Source: Deltaproteobacteria bacterium UBA5205 (GTDB taxonomy: Bacteria; Desulfobacterota; Syntrophorhabdia; Syntrophorhabdales; Syntrophorhabdaceae). From it: a stretch of 64,000 bases of DNA. The stretch's first letter is position 1. The number at the start of each line of letters is the position of its first letter. Position numbers and translations under genes: made by a program. Of this stretch, positions 51,616 to 60,659 are shown in pieces. The notes beneath the pieces were generated by a model. That model was given only the letters and a program-made list of their open reading frames with translations. It searched no databases and had not been told where the DNA came from. The stretch is from positions 1-64,000 of the forward strand of contig DHVP01000031.1 in assembly GCA_002412715.1 (NCBI GenBank). Direction: 5' to 3'.

Positions 51616-52848
51616 GTGGACTGGATAAAGTTAACTGAGGGCATACGCTACCGGAAGCACCAGGAGCGGAAGGCATCAAAGAAAGGCATCAAGAAGGATA
51701 GATATTTTTCAATCTATTATCGCCTTGACGGGATACAGAAAAATGAAGGGCTGGGCTGGGAAAGCGACGGATGGACCGAAGAAAGAGCAAGATTGCTTTT
51801 CAGCGAATTGAAACAGAACCGTAAGACCGGGATCGGCCCAAAGACTTACGAGGAAAAGCGAAGGCTCGACGAAGAAAAGGAAACGGCAAAGAAGGCCGCG
51901 AAGGATAAGGCAAAGAGGGAAGGTATAACCGTTTCAGATCTCTTTGAAAACCAGTATATCAAACTCGCGGAGACCGACAAGGCAGCGAATACGGCCCGCC
52001 GGGAAAGGTATGTTTTCGATTATTACATAAAGCCTGTCATTGGCGATACCCCGCTGCGCGATGTGAACAAGGGGCATATAGAGGAAATCAAGGCCGCCGG
52101 CATCACAAAGGGGCTTGCACCGGCAACCGTGAACATCATCCTTGCAACGATCCGGCAAGTGCTCAATTATGGCATAGACCGGGGCCTTATCGACTCGAAT
52201 CCCGTTAGTAAAGTCAAAAAGGTAAAGCTGGATAACCGCCGGATGCGGTTTCTTACCCAAGACGAGGCCGAGACTCTTTTGACGGCGATCAAGGCAAAGA
52301 GCATAGAGACATACCGGATCACGCTGTTTTCCCTTCATATGGGGCTCAGGGCCGGGGAAATATTCAACCTCACCTGGGCCGATATCAATCTTGAAAATGG
52401 AACCGTTTTCATCAAGGACACAAAGACCGGGCATAACCGCCATGCGTATATGACCGACAAGGTACGGGCCGAGATCGAAAGCATGGCAAGAGGGCAGGGG
52501 AAGGATCTTGTTTTCCCGGCGCGCGAATACGCAAAAATCAAGCATATGACGACGATCAGCAAAACTTTTATGCGGGCTGTCGATGATTTGAAACTGAACG
52601 AGGGGATAGAGGACCCGCGACAAAAGATCGTCTTTCACAGTATGCGCCATACGTTCGCATCATGGCTTGTGCAGAAAGGAGTGTCCATTTACGTTGTGAA
52701 GGAACTCCTGGGGCACCGCACCTTGACCATGACCGAAAGATACAGCCACGTTGCCGGGGATCATTTGAGGCAGGCGGCGGCGGTCCTGGACAGTGAAAGC
52801 AATGTGATACCCTTTCCGAAACCGGAGGTGGATCGTGGAAAAAACTAA
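51616..52848 (+). CDS. int: Tyrosine recombinase (integrase)
   Basis: A 410-residue site-specific recombinase. The catalytic residues are all present: Arg245 (GLRAGE), His341 and Arg344 (HSMRHTFAS), His367 (LGHRTL) and Tyr376 (ERYSHV). An N-terminal arm-binding part (1 to about 85) and a core-binding SAM-like domain (about 105-200) precede it. It starts with GTG or ATG near 51616 after AGGGGGTGAAAA. It lies 187 bases inside attL and points into the element, and should catalyse integration at tRNA-Thr. Confidence 0.95.
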   Translation: MDWIKLTEGIRYRKHQERKASKKGIKKDRYFSIYYRLDGIQKNEGLGWESDGWTEERARLLFSELKQNRKTGIGPKTYEEKRRLDEEKETAKKAAKDKAKREGITVSDLFENQYIKLAETDKAANTARRERYVFDYYIKPVIGDTPLRDVNKGHIEEIKAAGITKGLAPATVNIILATIRQVLNYGIDRGLIDSNPVSKVKKVKLDNRRMRFLTQDEAETLLTAIKAKSIETYRITLFSLHMGLRAGEIFNLTWADINLENGTVFIKDTKTGHNRHAYMTDKVRAEIESMARGQGKDLVFPAREYAKIKHMTTISKTFMRAVDDLKLNEGIEDPRQKIVFHSMRHTFASWLVQKGVSIYVVKELLGHRTLTMTERYSHVAGDHLRQAAAVLDSESNVIPFPKPEVDRGKN

Positions 52849-53590
52849 AATAAAAGACCTGAACGGCGAAGAGCTCAATCATTACGAATGGCAATTCACG
52901 GAGGAAGAAAAGAAGGAAATCCGGCGGATCTTAAAGAATAAGGCCCCGGAAAAGAATATCAAGAGTTTCATACATTATCTTCAGGGCCTTTGCATGTTAA
53001 AGAAAATGCTCTTGGAACAATCTAAACGGAAGGAGATTAGATCGACGCGTGAGGACATTTTAAAAGACTGTAGGCTTGCTTTAAGGCGCTTGAGGGCAGT
53101 TCATAGGGGGGTTACAGTAACTTGGTACGACGAAACACTTGATCCATTTTGGAATTATCAACCAGATCAACAGAAGATTTGTCCGGAGTGTGGGCATCCA
53201 TTTACGACCGCGGGCGGCCGCCGCGAAAAATGCGTCCAATGCGAACCAAGCCCACCGGAACCTGAAAAACGCGAAGAATCTTTTCTTGTGCAACAAATAG
53301 AGGCAGCAGGAGAAGTAATACAGCCGCTTGTGAAATTCATAAAAGTCATGGAGAAATACCACAAGGCGGAGAACAAAGGGCCCGGCCGAAAGAATGCGGA
53401 TAGTGATCATTTCATTGAGAAGATCAAAAACATTTACGCGGAATATATTGGAAAACCCTCTTCATATACCAAGAGCAATGCAGGGAAGGGCGGGCAGTTC
53501 TTCCAAGTCATTGCATATGTATATAGTATTCTAGGCATCAAGGATGATCTGACAGACACGCGGGCGCTTCGCCGCGTCGTCAAAAAGTAG
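52835..53590 (+). CDS. Element protein of unknown function with a zinc ribbon
   Basis: A 251-residue protein that starts with GTG inside the last codons of the integrase gene (14-base overlap), after CCGGAGGTG. Residues 20-95 are helical and charged. Cys116, Cys119, Cys133 and Cys136 (CPECGHPF, then CVQC) make a zinc ribbon. The C-terminal part (about 195-240), with FIEKIKNIYAEYIGKP and KGGQFFQVIAYVYSILG, is compact and may be a DNA-binding or replication domain. I do not recognise the family. Confidence 0.6.
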   Translation: MEKTKIKDLNGEELNHYEWQFTEEEKKEIRRILKNKAPEKNIKSFIHYLQGLCMLKKMLLEQSKRKEIRSTREDILKDCRLALRRLRAVHRGVTVTWYDETLDPFWNYQPDQQKICPECGHPFTTAGGRREKCVQCEPSPPEPEKREESFLVQQIEAAGEVIQPLVKFIKVMEKYHKAENKGPGRKNADSDHFIEKIKNIYAEYIGKPSSYTKSNAGKGGQFFQVIAYVYSILGIKDDLTDTRALRRVVKK

Positions 53591-53687
53591 TACGAAAACC
53601 TTCCAAATATCTTCCTTTTCGTAACTTACGTATCCAATTCATTTGCGTTAACCTTTCTTCAACATGAAAGCAAAGGAGGTTAACCAA

Positions 53688-53921
53688 ATGTATTCCAACC
53701 TTGAAACACTTCAACAAACCCTTCCACCCGTTATCAGCCGCAACAAAATATCTTACTACCTGGGCGGTCTTCTTTCAGTGGGCTATATGGCAAACTTGGA
53801 CAGCGAGGGCAAAGGACCTAAGCGGATAAAGATCGGTAAGCGCTGCGGATATCTCCGGGAAGATCTCATTGACTGGTTAAGATCCAGAATGACCGAGACA
53901 GACGCCGAGGTGTCCCCGTGA
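53688..53921 (+). CDS. AlpA-like helix-turn-helix protein
   Basis: A 77-residue basic protein. The middle reads RNKISYYLGGLLSVGYMANL and then KRIKIGKRCGYLREDLIDWL, the layout of MerR/AlpA-type excisionase proteins in which the last part is the DNA-reading wing. AlpA-like proteins control integrase and excision in PICI-type satellites. The ATG at 53688 follows AAAGGAGGTTAACCAA; the ATG at 53664 lacks a ribosome site. Its stop overlaps the next gene by four bases. Confidence 0.7.
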   Translation: MYSNLETLQQTLPPVISRNKISYYLGGLLSVGYMANLDSEGKGPKRIKIGKRCGYLREDLIDWLRSRMTETDAEVSP

Positions 53922-54067
53922 AGAATCCCTTCCGCAAACCCTGTGAAGACTGCAAGCAAAAGTACTTCGTTCACATGACCGGGGAAGACGGCAAGAAGTA
54001 TCTGGTCCCTTTCCCGGTGATCTATTGCCCGACATGCGGGCGGAGGCTCACAGTTGGCCGGAACTAA
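53918..54067 (+). CDS. 49-residue zinc-ribbon protein
   Basis: GTG start overlapping the AlpA-like stop (GTGA). The product has Cys9, Cys12, Cys37 and Cys40 (CEDC and CPTC), i.e. a zinc ribbon, in an otherwise basic short protein. Its last 14 bases overlap the primase gene, so it is part of the same translationally coupled set. It may assist the primase or be a DNA-binding cofactor; no family is recognised. Confidence 0.6.
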   Translation: MKNPFRKPCEDCKQKYFVHMTGEDGKKYLVPFPVIYCPTCGRRLTVGRN

Positions 54068-55625
54068 CCTGAATCACGCCCTTGACTATCTGAAGGCCGG
54101 TTATTCTGTGATACCTGTCGGTCCCGACAAGAAACCGCTTTTCAGTTGGAAGGAATTTCAAGACCGGAAAGCGACCGAAGATGAGGCCGCCGGATGGTAC
54201 AGCAGGAATCCGGGGGCAAATGTAGGCATTGTCACCGGGCGGATCTCTGGCATCACGGTGTTAGATTTTGACAGCCAGGCCGCGGTTGACTATTTCCTTG
54301 AGAACTCCAAAGGGGAAACACCATGTAGTGACACACCCAGGGGAATGCACGCGATTTATGCTTATGAGGAAGGGACCCGGAACACCGTTAAGGTAAACGG
54401 CCTTGATATCGATGTAAGAAGCGACGGCGGGTATATCGTAGCACCTCCAAGCATTAATGCCGAGGGTAAACCCTACAGATGGCTTGTCAGCATTCTGGAC
54501 ATGCCGCCTGCGCCCTTGCCCGCTTTTTTAAAAAAATTCTTTTTATATAATAGAGAGCAAGTTAGTCACATACCATCCAGTCCCATCCAGTCACAATATT
54601 TCGTTGAAGGTCGCCGGGATGAAGACCTTTTCCACCTTGCGAATTGCCTCATAAAAGGCGGAGCGCAGCCGGATTATGTTAGGCAAGTGCTTGAAATGTT
54701 GGCAAGTAGCTGTAATCCTCCATTCCCTGAAAGAGAGATCGAAGCCAAAATAAAGAGCGCTCTTGACCGAGCTGCCAGGAGAGAACGGAACATCGCTGAG
54801 GAAATCCGGCAATGGGTATTGGTAACAACCGGTCACTTCACGGTCACAGACAGTCACAGAGAATTGGACTTAGTAACATCCAGTCACAAACACGCTGCCA
54901 ATGTCGCCTTCAGGAGACTGTCCGAAGGTCCGAATCCCTTGATTGAACGTTATGGCTCAAAACGTGGATGCTATCGACTGATAGAGAACGACGTTGAAAT
55001 AATCGACTATCTTCATGCGCCCGTGAATGAATTTGATATTGACCTCCCTTTATTGCTGTCTGGACAGCTCAAACTTTATCCCGGAAATGTAGGCATATTC
55101 GCCGGGGCCAAATCATCCGGTAAAACGGCTATCGCCTTCGACCTCATCAAGCGGAACCAGGGACGCCACGAGGTTGTCTATATGAACTCCGAAATGCACG
55201 ACACCGAAATGAGGACCCGTTTAGAGCTTCACGGGGATATACGGTTGACTGATTGGAGATTCAAGGCAATACGCCGGGGCCATGATTGGGCGGACCTCAT
55301 CACTGAAGAAAAGAAGATATTCATTATCGACTACATGGAGAATGTCGACGGCGACGCCTGGCGGATAGGGGCCGAGATAAAGAAGATCCACGACAAGCTG
55401 AAGGAGGGCGTCGCGATCATCTTCTTGCAGAAGAAGTCAGGCGAAGACCTTGCACGAGGCGGACAATACACCCTGGATAAGGCCCGCTTTTATGTAGCAC
55501 TGGACAAGGGCAAGGCGAAGATCATCGATGCCAAAGCATTTAGGGGTGAGAACCCGAACGGTAAAACCCTGTCATTCAAGATTGTGCAGGGAACCAAGAT
55601 AATGCCTCAAGGTGCATGGGCCTAA
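54054..55625 (+). CDS. Bifunctional primase-polymerase and RecA-like helicase/ATPase
   Basis: A 523-residue replication protein with TTG start. The N-terminal half is a prim-pol (AEP) domain: LDFDSQ metal-binding pair, TPRGMHAIYAYE and IDVRSDGGYIVAPP. The middle is a helical linker. The C-terminal part is an ATPase: Walker A GAKSSGKT at 351-358 and Walker B IFIIDYMEN near 424-430. This pairing is typical of plasmid- and satellite-type replicons, which prime and unwind their own origin. No origin iterons are evident. Confidence 0.85.
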   Translation: MAGTNLNHALDYLKAGYSVIPVGPDKKPLFSWKEFQDRKATEDEAAGWYSRNPGANVGIVTGRISGITVLDFDSQAAVDYFLENSKGETPCSDTPRGMHAIYAYEEGTRNTVKVNGLDIDVRSDGGYIVAPPSINAEGKPYRWLVSILDMPPAPLPAFLKKFFLYNREQVSHIPSSPIQSQYFVEGRRDEDLFHLANCLIKGGAQPDYVRQVLEMLASSCNPPFPEREIEAKIKSALDRAARRERNIAEEIRQWVLVTTGHFTVTDSHRELDLVTSSHKHAANVAFRRLSEGPNPLIERYGSKRGCYRLIENDVEIIDYLHAPVNEFDIDLPLLLSGQLKLYPGNVGIFAGAKSSGKTAIAFDLIKRNQGRHEVVYMNSEMHDTEMRTRLELHGDIRLTDWRFKAIRRGHDWADLITEEKKIFIIDYMENVDGDAWRIGAEIKKIHDKLKEGVAIIFLQKKSGEDLARGGQYTLDKARFYVALDKGKAKIIDAKAFRGENPNGKTLSFKIVQGTKIMPQGAWA

Positions 55626-56005
55626 TGAAGAAAGCAAACAAATACTGTGCCTCATTCCCTTGCCCGAACATGGCTGAACCGGGATCGCCTTACTGCAAAG
55701 ACCATCAACCGGCCAGGGCACCGAAGGAAACAGACCCTTTCTATCTGTCCGTGCAATGGCGACGCTTCAGGCAATGGTACTTAGGCAGACACCCGCTGTG
55801 TGAACAATGCGAGAAGGAAGGACGGTTAACACGCGCTGCAATGGTCGATCATATTAAGGAGATCAAGGACGGTGGCGCTCTGACAAGCGAAAGCAATGCT
55901 ATGTCATTGTGTTGGAAGTGTCACGGGATCAAGACAGCACAGGCGAAAAATCATCGGAAAGGTAGCGAGAATAACCGCGCTGGTAGCGCAAAAGAGACTT
56001 ATTAA
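55625..56005 (+). CDS. HNH endonuclease
   Basis: A 126-residue protein beginning one base into the primase stop (TAATG). Zinc cysteines appear in CASFPCPNM and YCKDH, and the HNH core in LCEQCEKEGRLT, VDHIKEIKDGG and LCWKCHGIKTA. Phage HNH proteins next to terminase help cut the packaging (cos) site in HK97-like systems. The terminase large subunit begins immediately after the stop. Confidence 0.88.
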   Translation: MKKANKYCASFPCPNMAEPGSPYCKDHQPARAPKETDPFYLSVQWRRFRQWYLGRHPLCEQCEKEGRLTRAAMVDHIKEIKDGGALTSESNAMSLCWKCHGIKTAQAKNHRKGSENNRAGSAKETY

Positions 56006-57619
56006 ATGGGTAAACGAGGCATCCAGTCAGCAGCTAAGAAGGCAACCAAGCAGAGGCGGGCAAGCCGGGCAAAGGTCCTACCGTGGAACAAGAAAGGACT
56101 GTCGAGGGCTGCCAGGGTAATTGCTTTCTGTGAATTCCTTCCGATCACAGCCGGTATCCATGCCGGTAAGCGTCTTCTTCTCCGGGACTGGCAAAAAGAG
56201 ATCATCCGGGCAATCTACGCAACAGATAATGAGGGTAACAGGGCCGTTCGTACAGCATTAATAACCCTTCCGCGCAAGAACGGCAAAACAGCGCTGGCGG
56301 CGGCCCTGGCCCTTTGTCACCTCCTGGGGCCTGAATCAGAACCCCGCGGGCAGGTTTTCTCCGCAGCAAGTGACCGTGAACAGGCAGCTATCATCTATCG
56401 CGAGATGGAGGCTATCATCTTCAGCGTGCCGGAATTCGAGGCCCGCTGCCATATTCAATCCTTCCATAAAACGATCACGGACACGACGACAGGCAGCGTT
56501 TACCGGGCAATGACAGCCGACGGAAGGAAAGCACATGGCTTGAGCCCTTCGTTTATGGTCTATGACGAGCTGGCACAATCGAAGGACCGGGAGCTTTACG
56601 ACAACCTTACAACCGGCACCGGCGCCCGGAAAGAACCCTTGATGATCGTTATCAGTACGCAGAGCGCGGACCCGAATCATATCCTTTCCGAACTGGTCGA
56701 TTATGCCCTGAAGATCGAAGACGGCACCCTTCCACCGGACCCGGCCTTTTATGGGTGTGTCTATGCGGCACCCGATGACTGTGATCCCTGGGATGAACAA
56801 GTATGGTTTGACTGTAACCCTGCGCTTGATGACTTTCGATCCCTGGAAGAGATGCGGGTATTTGCCGAGCAAGCAAAGAAGATCCCGGCGAAAGAAGCTG
56901 TTTTCCGTAACCTCTACTTAAATCAACGAGTGTCACCGGATGCAAAATGGATATCATCAACCGATTTTGATGAATGCGTGGGAGCATTGCCGGACCTCAC
57001 CGGGCGGGAATGTTACGCCGGGCTTGACCTGTCCAGTACGCAGGACTTAAGCGCCCTGTCGCTCTGCTTTGTCCCTGTGAGCGAAGGCGAGCCCTTCTAT
57101 ACCCTGCATTATGCCTGGTGCCCTGAAGACGCGATAAAGACCCGCTCAAAGACGGATCGCGTGCCCTATGACCTTTGGAATAAGCAAGGGTATATCGAGG
57201 CGACACCGGGCGCGGTGATTGATTACGGGTACATTCTGAGACGCATCGAGTTTATAGCAAAGCAATTCGGCCTTAAAGCAATCCTCTTCGACAGATGGGG
57301 CGCGACAAAGATCGTTAAAGACCTTGAGGACATGGGCTTGACCGTCTTGGAATTCGGACAGGGCTTCGCGTCTATGAGCCCGCCGTCAAAGGAAATGGAA
57401 AAGCTGGTATTGAGCCGGAAGATAGTCTTTCCCGATAACCCCGCTTTGAAGTGGTGTTTCAGTAACGTGATCGTTGAGACAGACGCAGCGGGGAACGTAA
57501 AGCCTTCAAAGAAACGGAGCCGGGAAAAGATTGATATGGTTGTTTCGTCGATCATGGCCCTTGACGGGGCCTTGAGGAATCAGAAAAAGGAGGTGACGCC
57601 TTCAATATGCTGGATCTGA
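56006..57619 (+). CDS. Terminase large subunit
   Basis: A 537-residue DNA-packaging motor. Walker A is LPRKNGKT (Pro89-Thr95), Walker B is FMVYDE (Asp187, Glu188). The C-terminal nuclease domain begins near AGLDLSSTQD (Asp341) and ends in DMVVSSIMALDGA. The type is the HK97/phi-C31-like TerL found with HNH partners. No small terminase is recognised between HNH and TerL; the HTH protein at 60660 may stand in for it. Confidence 0.93.
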   Translation: MGKRGIQSAAKKATKQRRASRAKVLPWNKKGLSRAARVIAFCEFLPITAGIHAGKRLLLRDWQKEIIRAIYATDNEGNRAVRTALITLPRKNGKTALAAALALCHLLGPESEPRGQVFSAASDREQAAIIYREMEAIIFSVPEFEARCHIQSFHKTITDTTTGSVYRAMTADGRKAHGLSPSFMVYDELAQSKDRELYDNLTTGTGARKEPLMIVISTQSADPNHILSELVDYALKIEDGTLPPDPAFYGCVYAAPDDCDPWDEQVWFDCNPALDDFRSLEEMRVFAEQAKKIPAKEAVFRNLYLNQRVSPDAKWISSTDFDECVGALPDLTGRECYAGLDLSSTQDLSALSLCFVPVSEGEPFYTLHYAWCPEDAIKTRSKTDRVPYDLWNKQGYIEATPGAVIDYGYILRRIEFIAKQFGLKAILFDRWGATKIVKDLEDMGLTVLEFGQGFASMSPPSKEMEKLVLSRKIVFPDNPALKWCFSNVIVETDAAGNVKPSKKRSREKIDMVVSSIMALDGALRNQKKEVTPSICWI

Positions 57620-57776
57620 TGCCTTAGACGGCATCTTTTATAAAATCAGGGTTTTCCTAAAGGGTGGCCACCCGGAAGGGAACGAACAGAAAGAAATAGG
57701 GGCAATTCAGGTGCCTGAATCACTTGGATCGCCCTTTTTCTTTGCCCTGAAATTCAAACGAAAGGACGGTAGCACA

Positions 57777-59483
57777 ATGGAAAAAAGGAATTTTAAAATC
57801 GACATTGGCAGTATCCGGGCGGAAACCCGGACCGTATCGGCCAGCTTGTCAAGCGAGTACCCGGTTAAACGGTACGACGGCGAGGAGGTCTTGAAGCACA
57901 CACCCGAAGCCGTGGACCTGAGCCGGGCACCCTTGCCCTTGTTGTGCGCTCACAATGGCGCTGCCTTGCCCGTGGGCGTCGTTGAAGGGTTAACAGTGGC
58001 AGACGGCAAGCTGAAGGGCACTATAAGGCTGTCAGCGAATCAGGACGCATTGTGGACCGATATTCAGGACGGCATTCTTCGGAATCTTTCAATCGGATAT
58101 CAGATTATCTCGAAACAGAAAACGAAACGGGGCTTCATTGCTACCAAGTGGATGCCCTATGAATGCAGCCTGGTAGCGGCACCCGCAGACAATACGGTCG
58201 GTATCAACCGATCAATCACAAACCACAAAGGAGAAAAGAACATGGACAAGAACGACGTTTTAAAAGCAAAAAAGGCAGCGGTTGAGGAATTGGCGGAGCT
58301 GGCAAAGACCGGCGACAATGCCGAGAGAATGGAAGAACTGAAAGGCGAAATCAGGTCCTTTGATGCCCGCCTCGAAGCGTTTGACATGGCCGACGCCGGA
58401 AAGAAAGACCTCAAGACCTTCACGCCGGACGTGAAGAAGGCCGACCGCTCCATTATCGAGGTAGTGGGCGGACCCGTCACAAACAGGACATGGGCCGGTA
58501 TGTTCAACCAGGGCCGTGCCCTTGAAGTCAACGAGGAAGAAATAAGAGCTTTCCGGGCTTCAATGGTCGAGGGTACGCCTGCAACCGGCGGCTTCTCCGT
58601 GCCGGAGCCTTTGGCCGCTCAGTGGCTTGATGACAGCATCGAGGGTGAGATAATCAGGTGCAGGGCTCAGGTATGGCCCATGGAATCAGCGACACGCAAG
58701 ATTCCCGGATGGGATGCGGCGAATCAAGCCGGCGGTGTCCTCTTCGGCGGATTCAAAATGGAGTTTATCGCAGAAGAAGGGCCGGGCACTAAGCAGACGG
58801 GCAAGCTCCGCATAATCCAGCTTGGCGCGAATAAGGGCGCGATCTTCGTCGATATCAGCAACGAACTCAGGGAAGACGGCCAGGGCTTTGAGGCGCAGCT
58901 TGACCGGGCAATGCGGACTTCCATCGGATACGGGATGGACCAGTATTTCATCGGTGGATCGGGCGCCGGGCAGCCTTTGGGGATCAGAAACGACCCGGCC
59001 AAGATCAGTGTTGCCAAGGAAAGCGGTCAGCTCAAAGACACGATCCTCTATACCAATCTGACAAGGATGTTCGCCCGTATGTACCCCGCAGGCAGACAGC
59101 GCGCAATATGGTTGGCAAATGACGACACAATACCGCAGCTCCTGGGGATAACGATCACAATAGGGGCCTCTGGTTCTTACTACCCCGCAATGACGGAATC
59201 GAATGGCCAGTTCAAGATCCTGGGCCGTCCGGTTGTGTTCACCTCTCACATGCCGACACTTGGCGACGCCGACGATATCATGTTTGTCGATCCGTCACAG
59301 TACGCAATCGGGATCCGGCGCGATATGCGGCTTGAAAAGTCGAATATCCCTGGCTGGACAAATGACCTCATGAGCTACCGGGCCCTGTTGAGATTCGACG
59401 GACAGGGGACCTGGAACGCTCCTATCACGCCGAGGAATGGCCAGAGCCTTTCCTGGTGCGTGGGCCTCGACGAACGCGCGTAG
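57777..59483 (+). CDS. Prohead protease fused to HK97-type major capsid protein
   Basis: A 568-residue polyprotein. Residues 1-150 are an HK97-type prohead protease with His59 (LCAHNG) and Ser105 (RNLSIGYQ). From 156 on it is capsid: a delta-like helical scaffold (about 160-220), then the N-arm and the A and P domains typical of HK97, for example PATGGFSVPEPLAAQW and PGTKQTGKLRI. A second, in-frame ATG at 58242 has its own ribosome site, so free capsid protein can also be made. Protease self-cleavage at the junction is expected. ATG 57777 follows AAAGGACGGTAGCACA. Confidence 0.9.
   Translation: MEKRNFKIDIGSIRAETRTVSASLSSEYPVKRYDGEEVLKHTPEAVDLSRAPLPLLCAHNGAALPVGVVEGLTVADGKLKGTIRLSANQDALWTDIQDGILRNLSIGYQIISKQKTKRGFIATKWMPYECSLVAAPADNTVGINRSITNHKGEKNMDKNDVLKAKKAAVEELAELAKTGDNAERMEELKGEIRSFDARLEAFDMADAGKKDLKTFTPDVKKADRSIIEVVGGPVTNRTWAGMFNQGRALEVNEEEIRAFRASMVEGTPATGGFSVPEPLAAQWLDDSIEGEIIRCRAQVWPMESATRKIPGWDAANQAGGVLFGGFKMEFIAEEGPGTKQTGKLRIIQLGANKGAIFVDISNELREDGQGFEAQLDRAMRTSIGYGMDQYFIGGSGAGQPLGIRNDPAKISVAKESGQLKDTILYTNLTRMFARMYPAGRQRAIWLANDDTIPQLLGITITIGASGSYYPAMTESNGQFKILGRPVVFTSHMPTLGDADDIMFVDPSQYAIGIRRDMRLEKSNIPGWTNDLMSYRALLRFDGQGTWNAPITPRNGQSLSWCVGLDERA
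58226..58244 (+). promoter_or_regulatory. Internal ribosome-binding site and start inside the protease-capsid gene
   Basis: AAAGGAGAAAAGAAC followed by ATG at 58242, in frame (codon 156 of the fusion), begins MDKNDVLKAKKAAVEEL, the scaffold-like start of the capsid part. It would make a 413-residue capsid protein (58242-59483) without the protease. Confidence 0.65.
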
Positions 59484-59541
59484 ACAACAAGATGGGCGGT
59501 CCCTATAACGGGGGCCGCCTTAACCCAAAAGGAGAACGACT

Positions 59542-60651
59542 ATGAAATTTCCGTTTTTCAAAAAGAGATCATGGGCGAACCTTGACGCCTTCGAGGGCCG
59601 GGAAACTTCGTCTGGTATCCATATCAACGAGACTGTGGCCCTGGGTATTCCCGCTGTCTATGCCTGTATCAGAGTCTTGACCGAAGCCATTGCATCTTTA
59701 CCCCTTATCACCTATGAGCGCTTCGAGAACGGCGACAAAGAACGTGCCAGGGGCTTTTCGCTGTTCCGCCTTCTGCACGATACTCCTAACCCACTTATGA
59801 CCTCCTTCGAGTTGCGCGAGCTACTTGTAGGGCATCTTTGCCTTAGAGGGAATGCCTATTGCTACATAGAGCGGGAGAACGGCGAGGTTGTGGCACTGTG
59901 GCCCTTACACCCGGACAAGGTGACTGTCGAGGTATCAGGCAGAGAACTCGTCTATAAACACCAGAGCGACGGCACCGAGAGAACGTATCCCATGGCCGAC
60001 ATTCTCCATATCCGGGGACTGTCCGCCGACGGCATTATCGGTTATGAACCGCTTACCCTGCTTCGTGACGCCTTCGGGTATGCAAAGGCGGTAGGTGAAT
60101 ATTCATCGAGCTATTTCAAGAATGACGCGCAACCGGGCGGGATCATCACCACGCCGAACGCTTTGAACGCACAGAGTAAATCGGATTTGAGAACCGCATG
60201 GACCGAGGGACACGCCGGCAAGGGGAAACATCACCGGGTTGCAATCATGGACAATGATCTGAAATGGCAATCTATTGGAGTATCCCCGCAGGACAGCCAG
60301 CTTATCGAATCACAGAAGTTTTCGGTTGTCGAGATCGCCAGGGTGTTCCGCGTACCGTTGAATCTCGTCATGGATTACGAACGGTCCACCTATTCCAATG
60401 TGACAGAACAGAACAGGTCTTTCCTCACCCATACCTTGCAGCCGTGGTTAACCCGGATCGAACAGGCCATGGGGAAAAGCCTTTTGACAGAATCAGAAAA
60501 GGAGAAATATTTCATCGAGCATCTTACCCAGGGCTTTCTTCGGTCCGATACAAAGACCCGCTTCGAGTCATACAAGGTTGCTATTGAAGCCGGATTCTTG
60601 ACGATTGACGAGGTACGGCAGCTTGAAAACATGAACTCAAAGACGGAATAG
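59542..60651 (+). CDS. Phage portal protein (HK97 family)
   Basis: A 369-residue portal. Features: AVYACIRVLTEAIASLPL near the start, LRGNAYCYIERENGEV, HIRGLSADGIIGYEPL and FRVPLNLVMDYE, all usual for HK97-like portals. It forms the dodecameric ring through which DNA enters the capsid. RBS AAAAGGAGAACGACT. In typical phages the portal lies between terminase and protease; here it follows the capsid gene. Confidence 0.92.
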   Translation: MKFPFFKKRSWANLDAFEGRETSSGIHINETVALGIPAVYACIRVLTEAIASLPLITYERFENGDKERARGFSLFRLLHDTPNPLMTSFELRELLVGHLCLRGNAYCYIERENGEVVALWPLHPDKVTVEVSGRELVYKHQSDGTERTYPMADILHIRGLSADGIIGYEPLTLLRDAFGYAKAVGEYSSSYFKNDAQPGGIITTPNALNAQSKSDLRTAWTEGHAGKGKHHRVAIMDNDLKWQSIGVSPQDSQLIESQKFSVVEIARVFRVPLNLVMDYERSTYSNVTEQNRSFLTHTLQPWLTRIEQAMGKSLLTESEKEKYFIEHLTQGFLRSDTKTRFESYKVAIEAGFLTIDEVRQLENMNSKTE

Positions 60652-60659
60652 GTGAAGCC

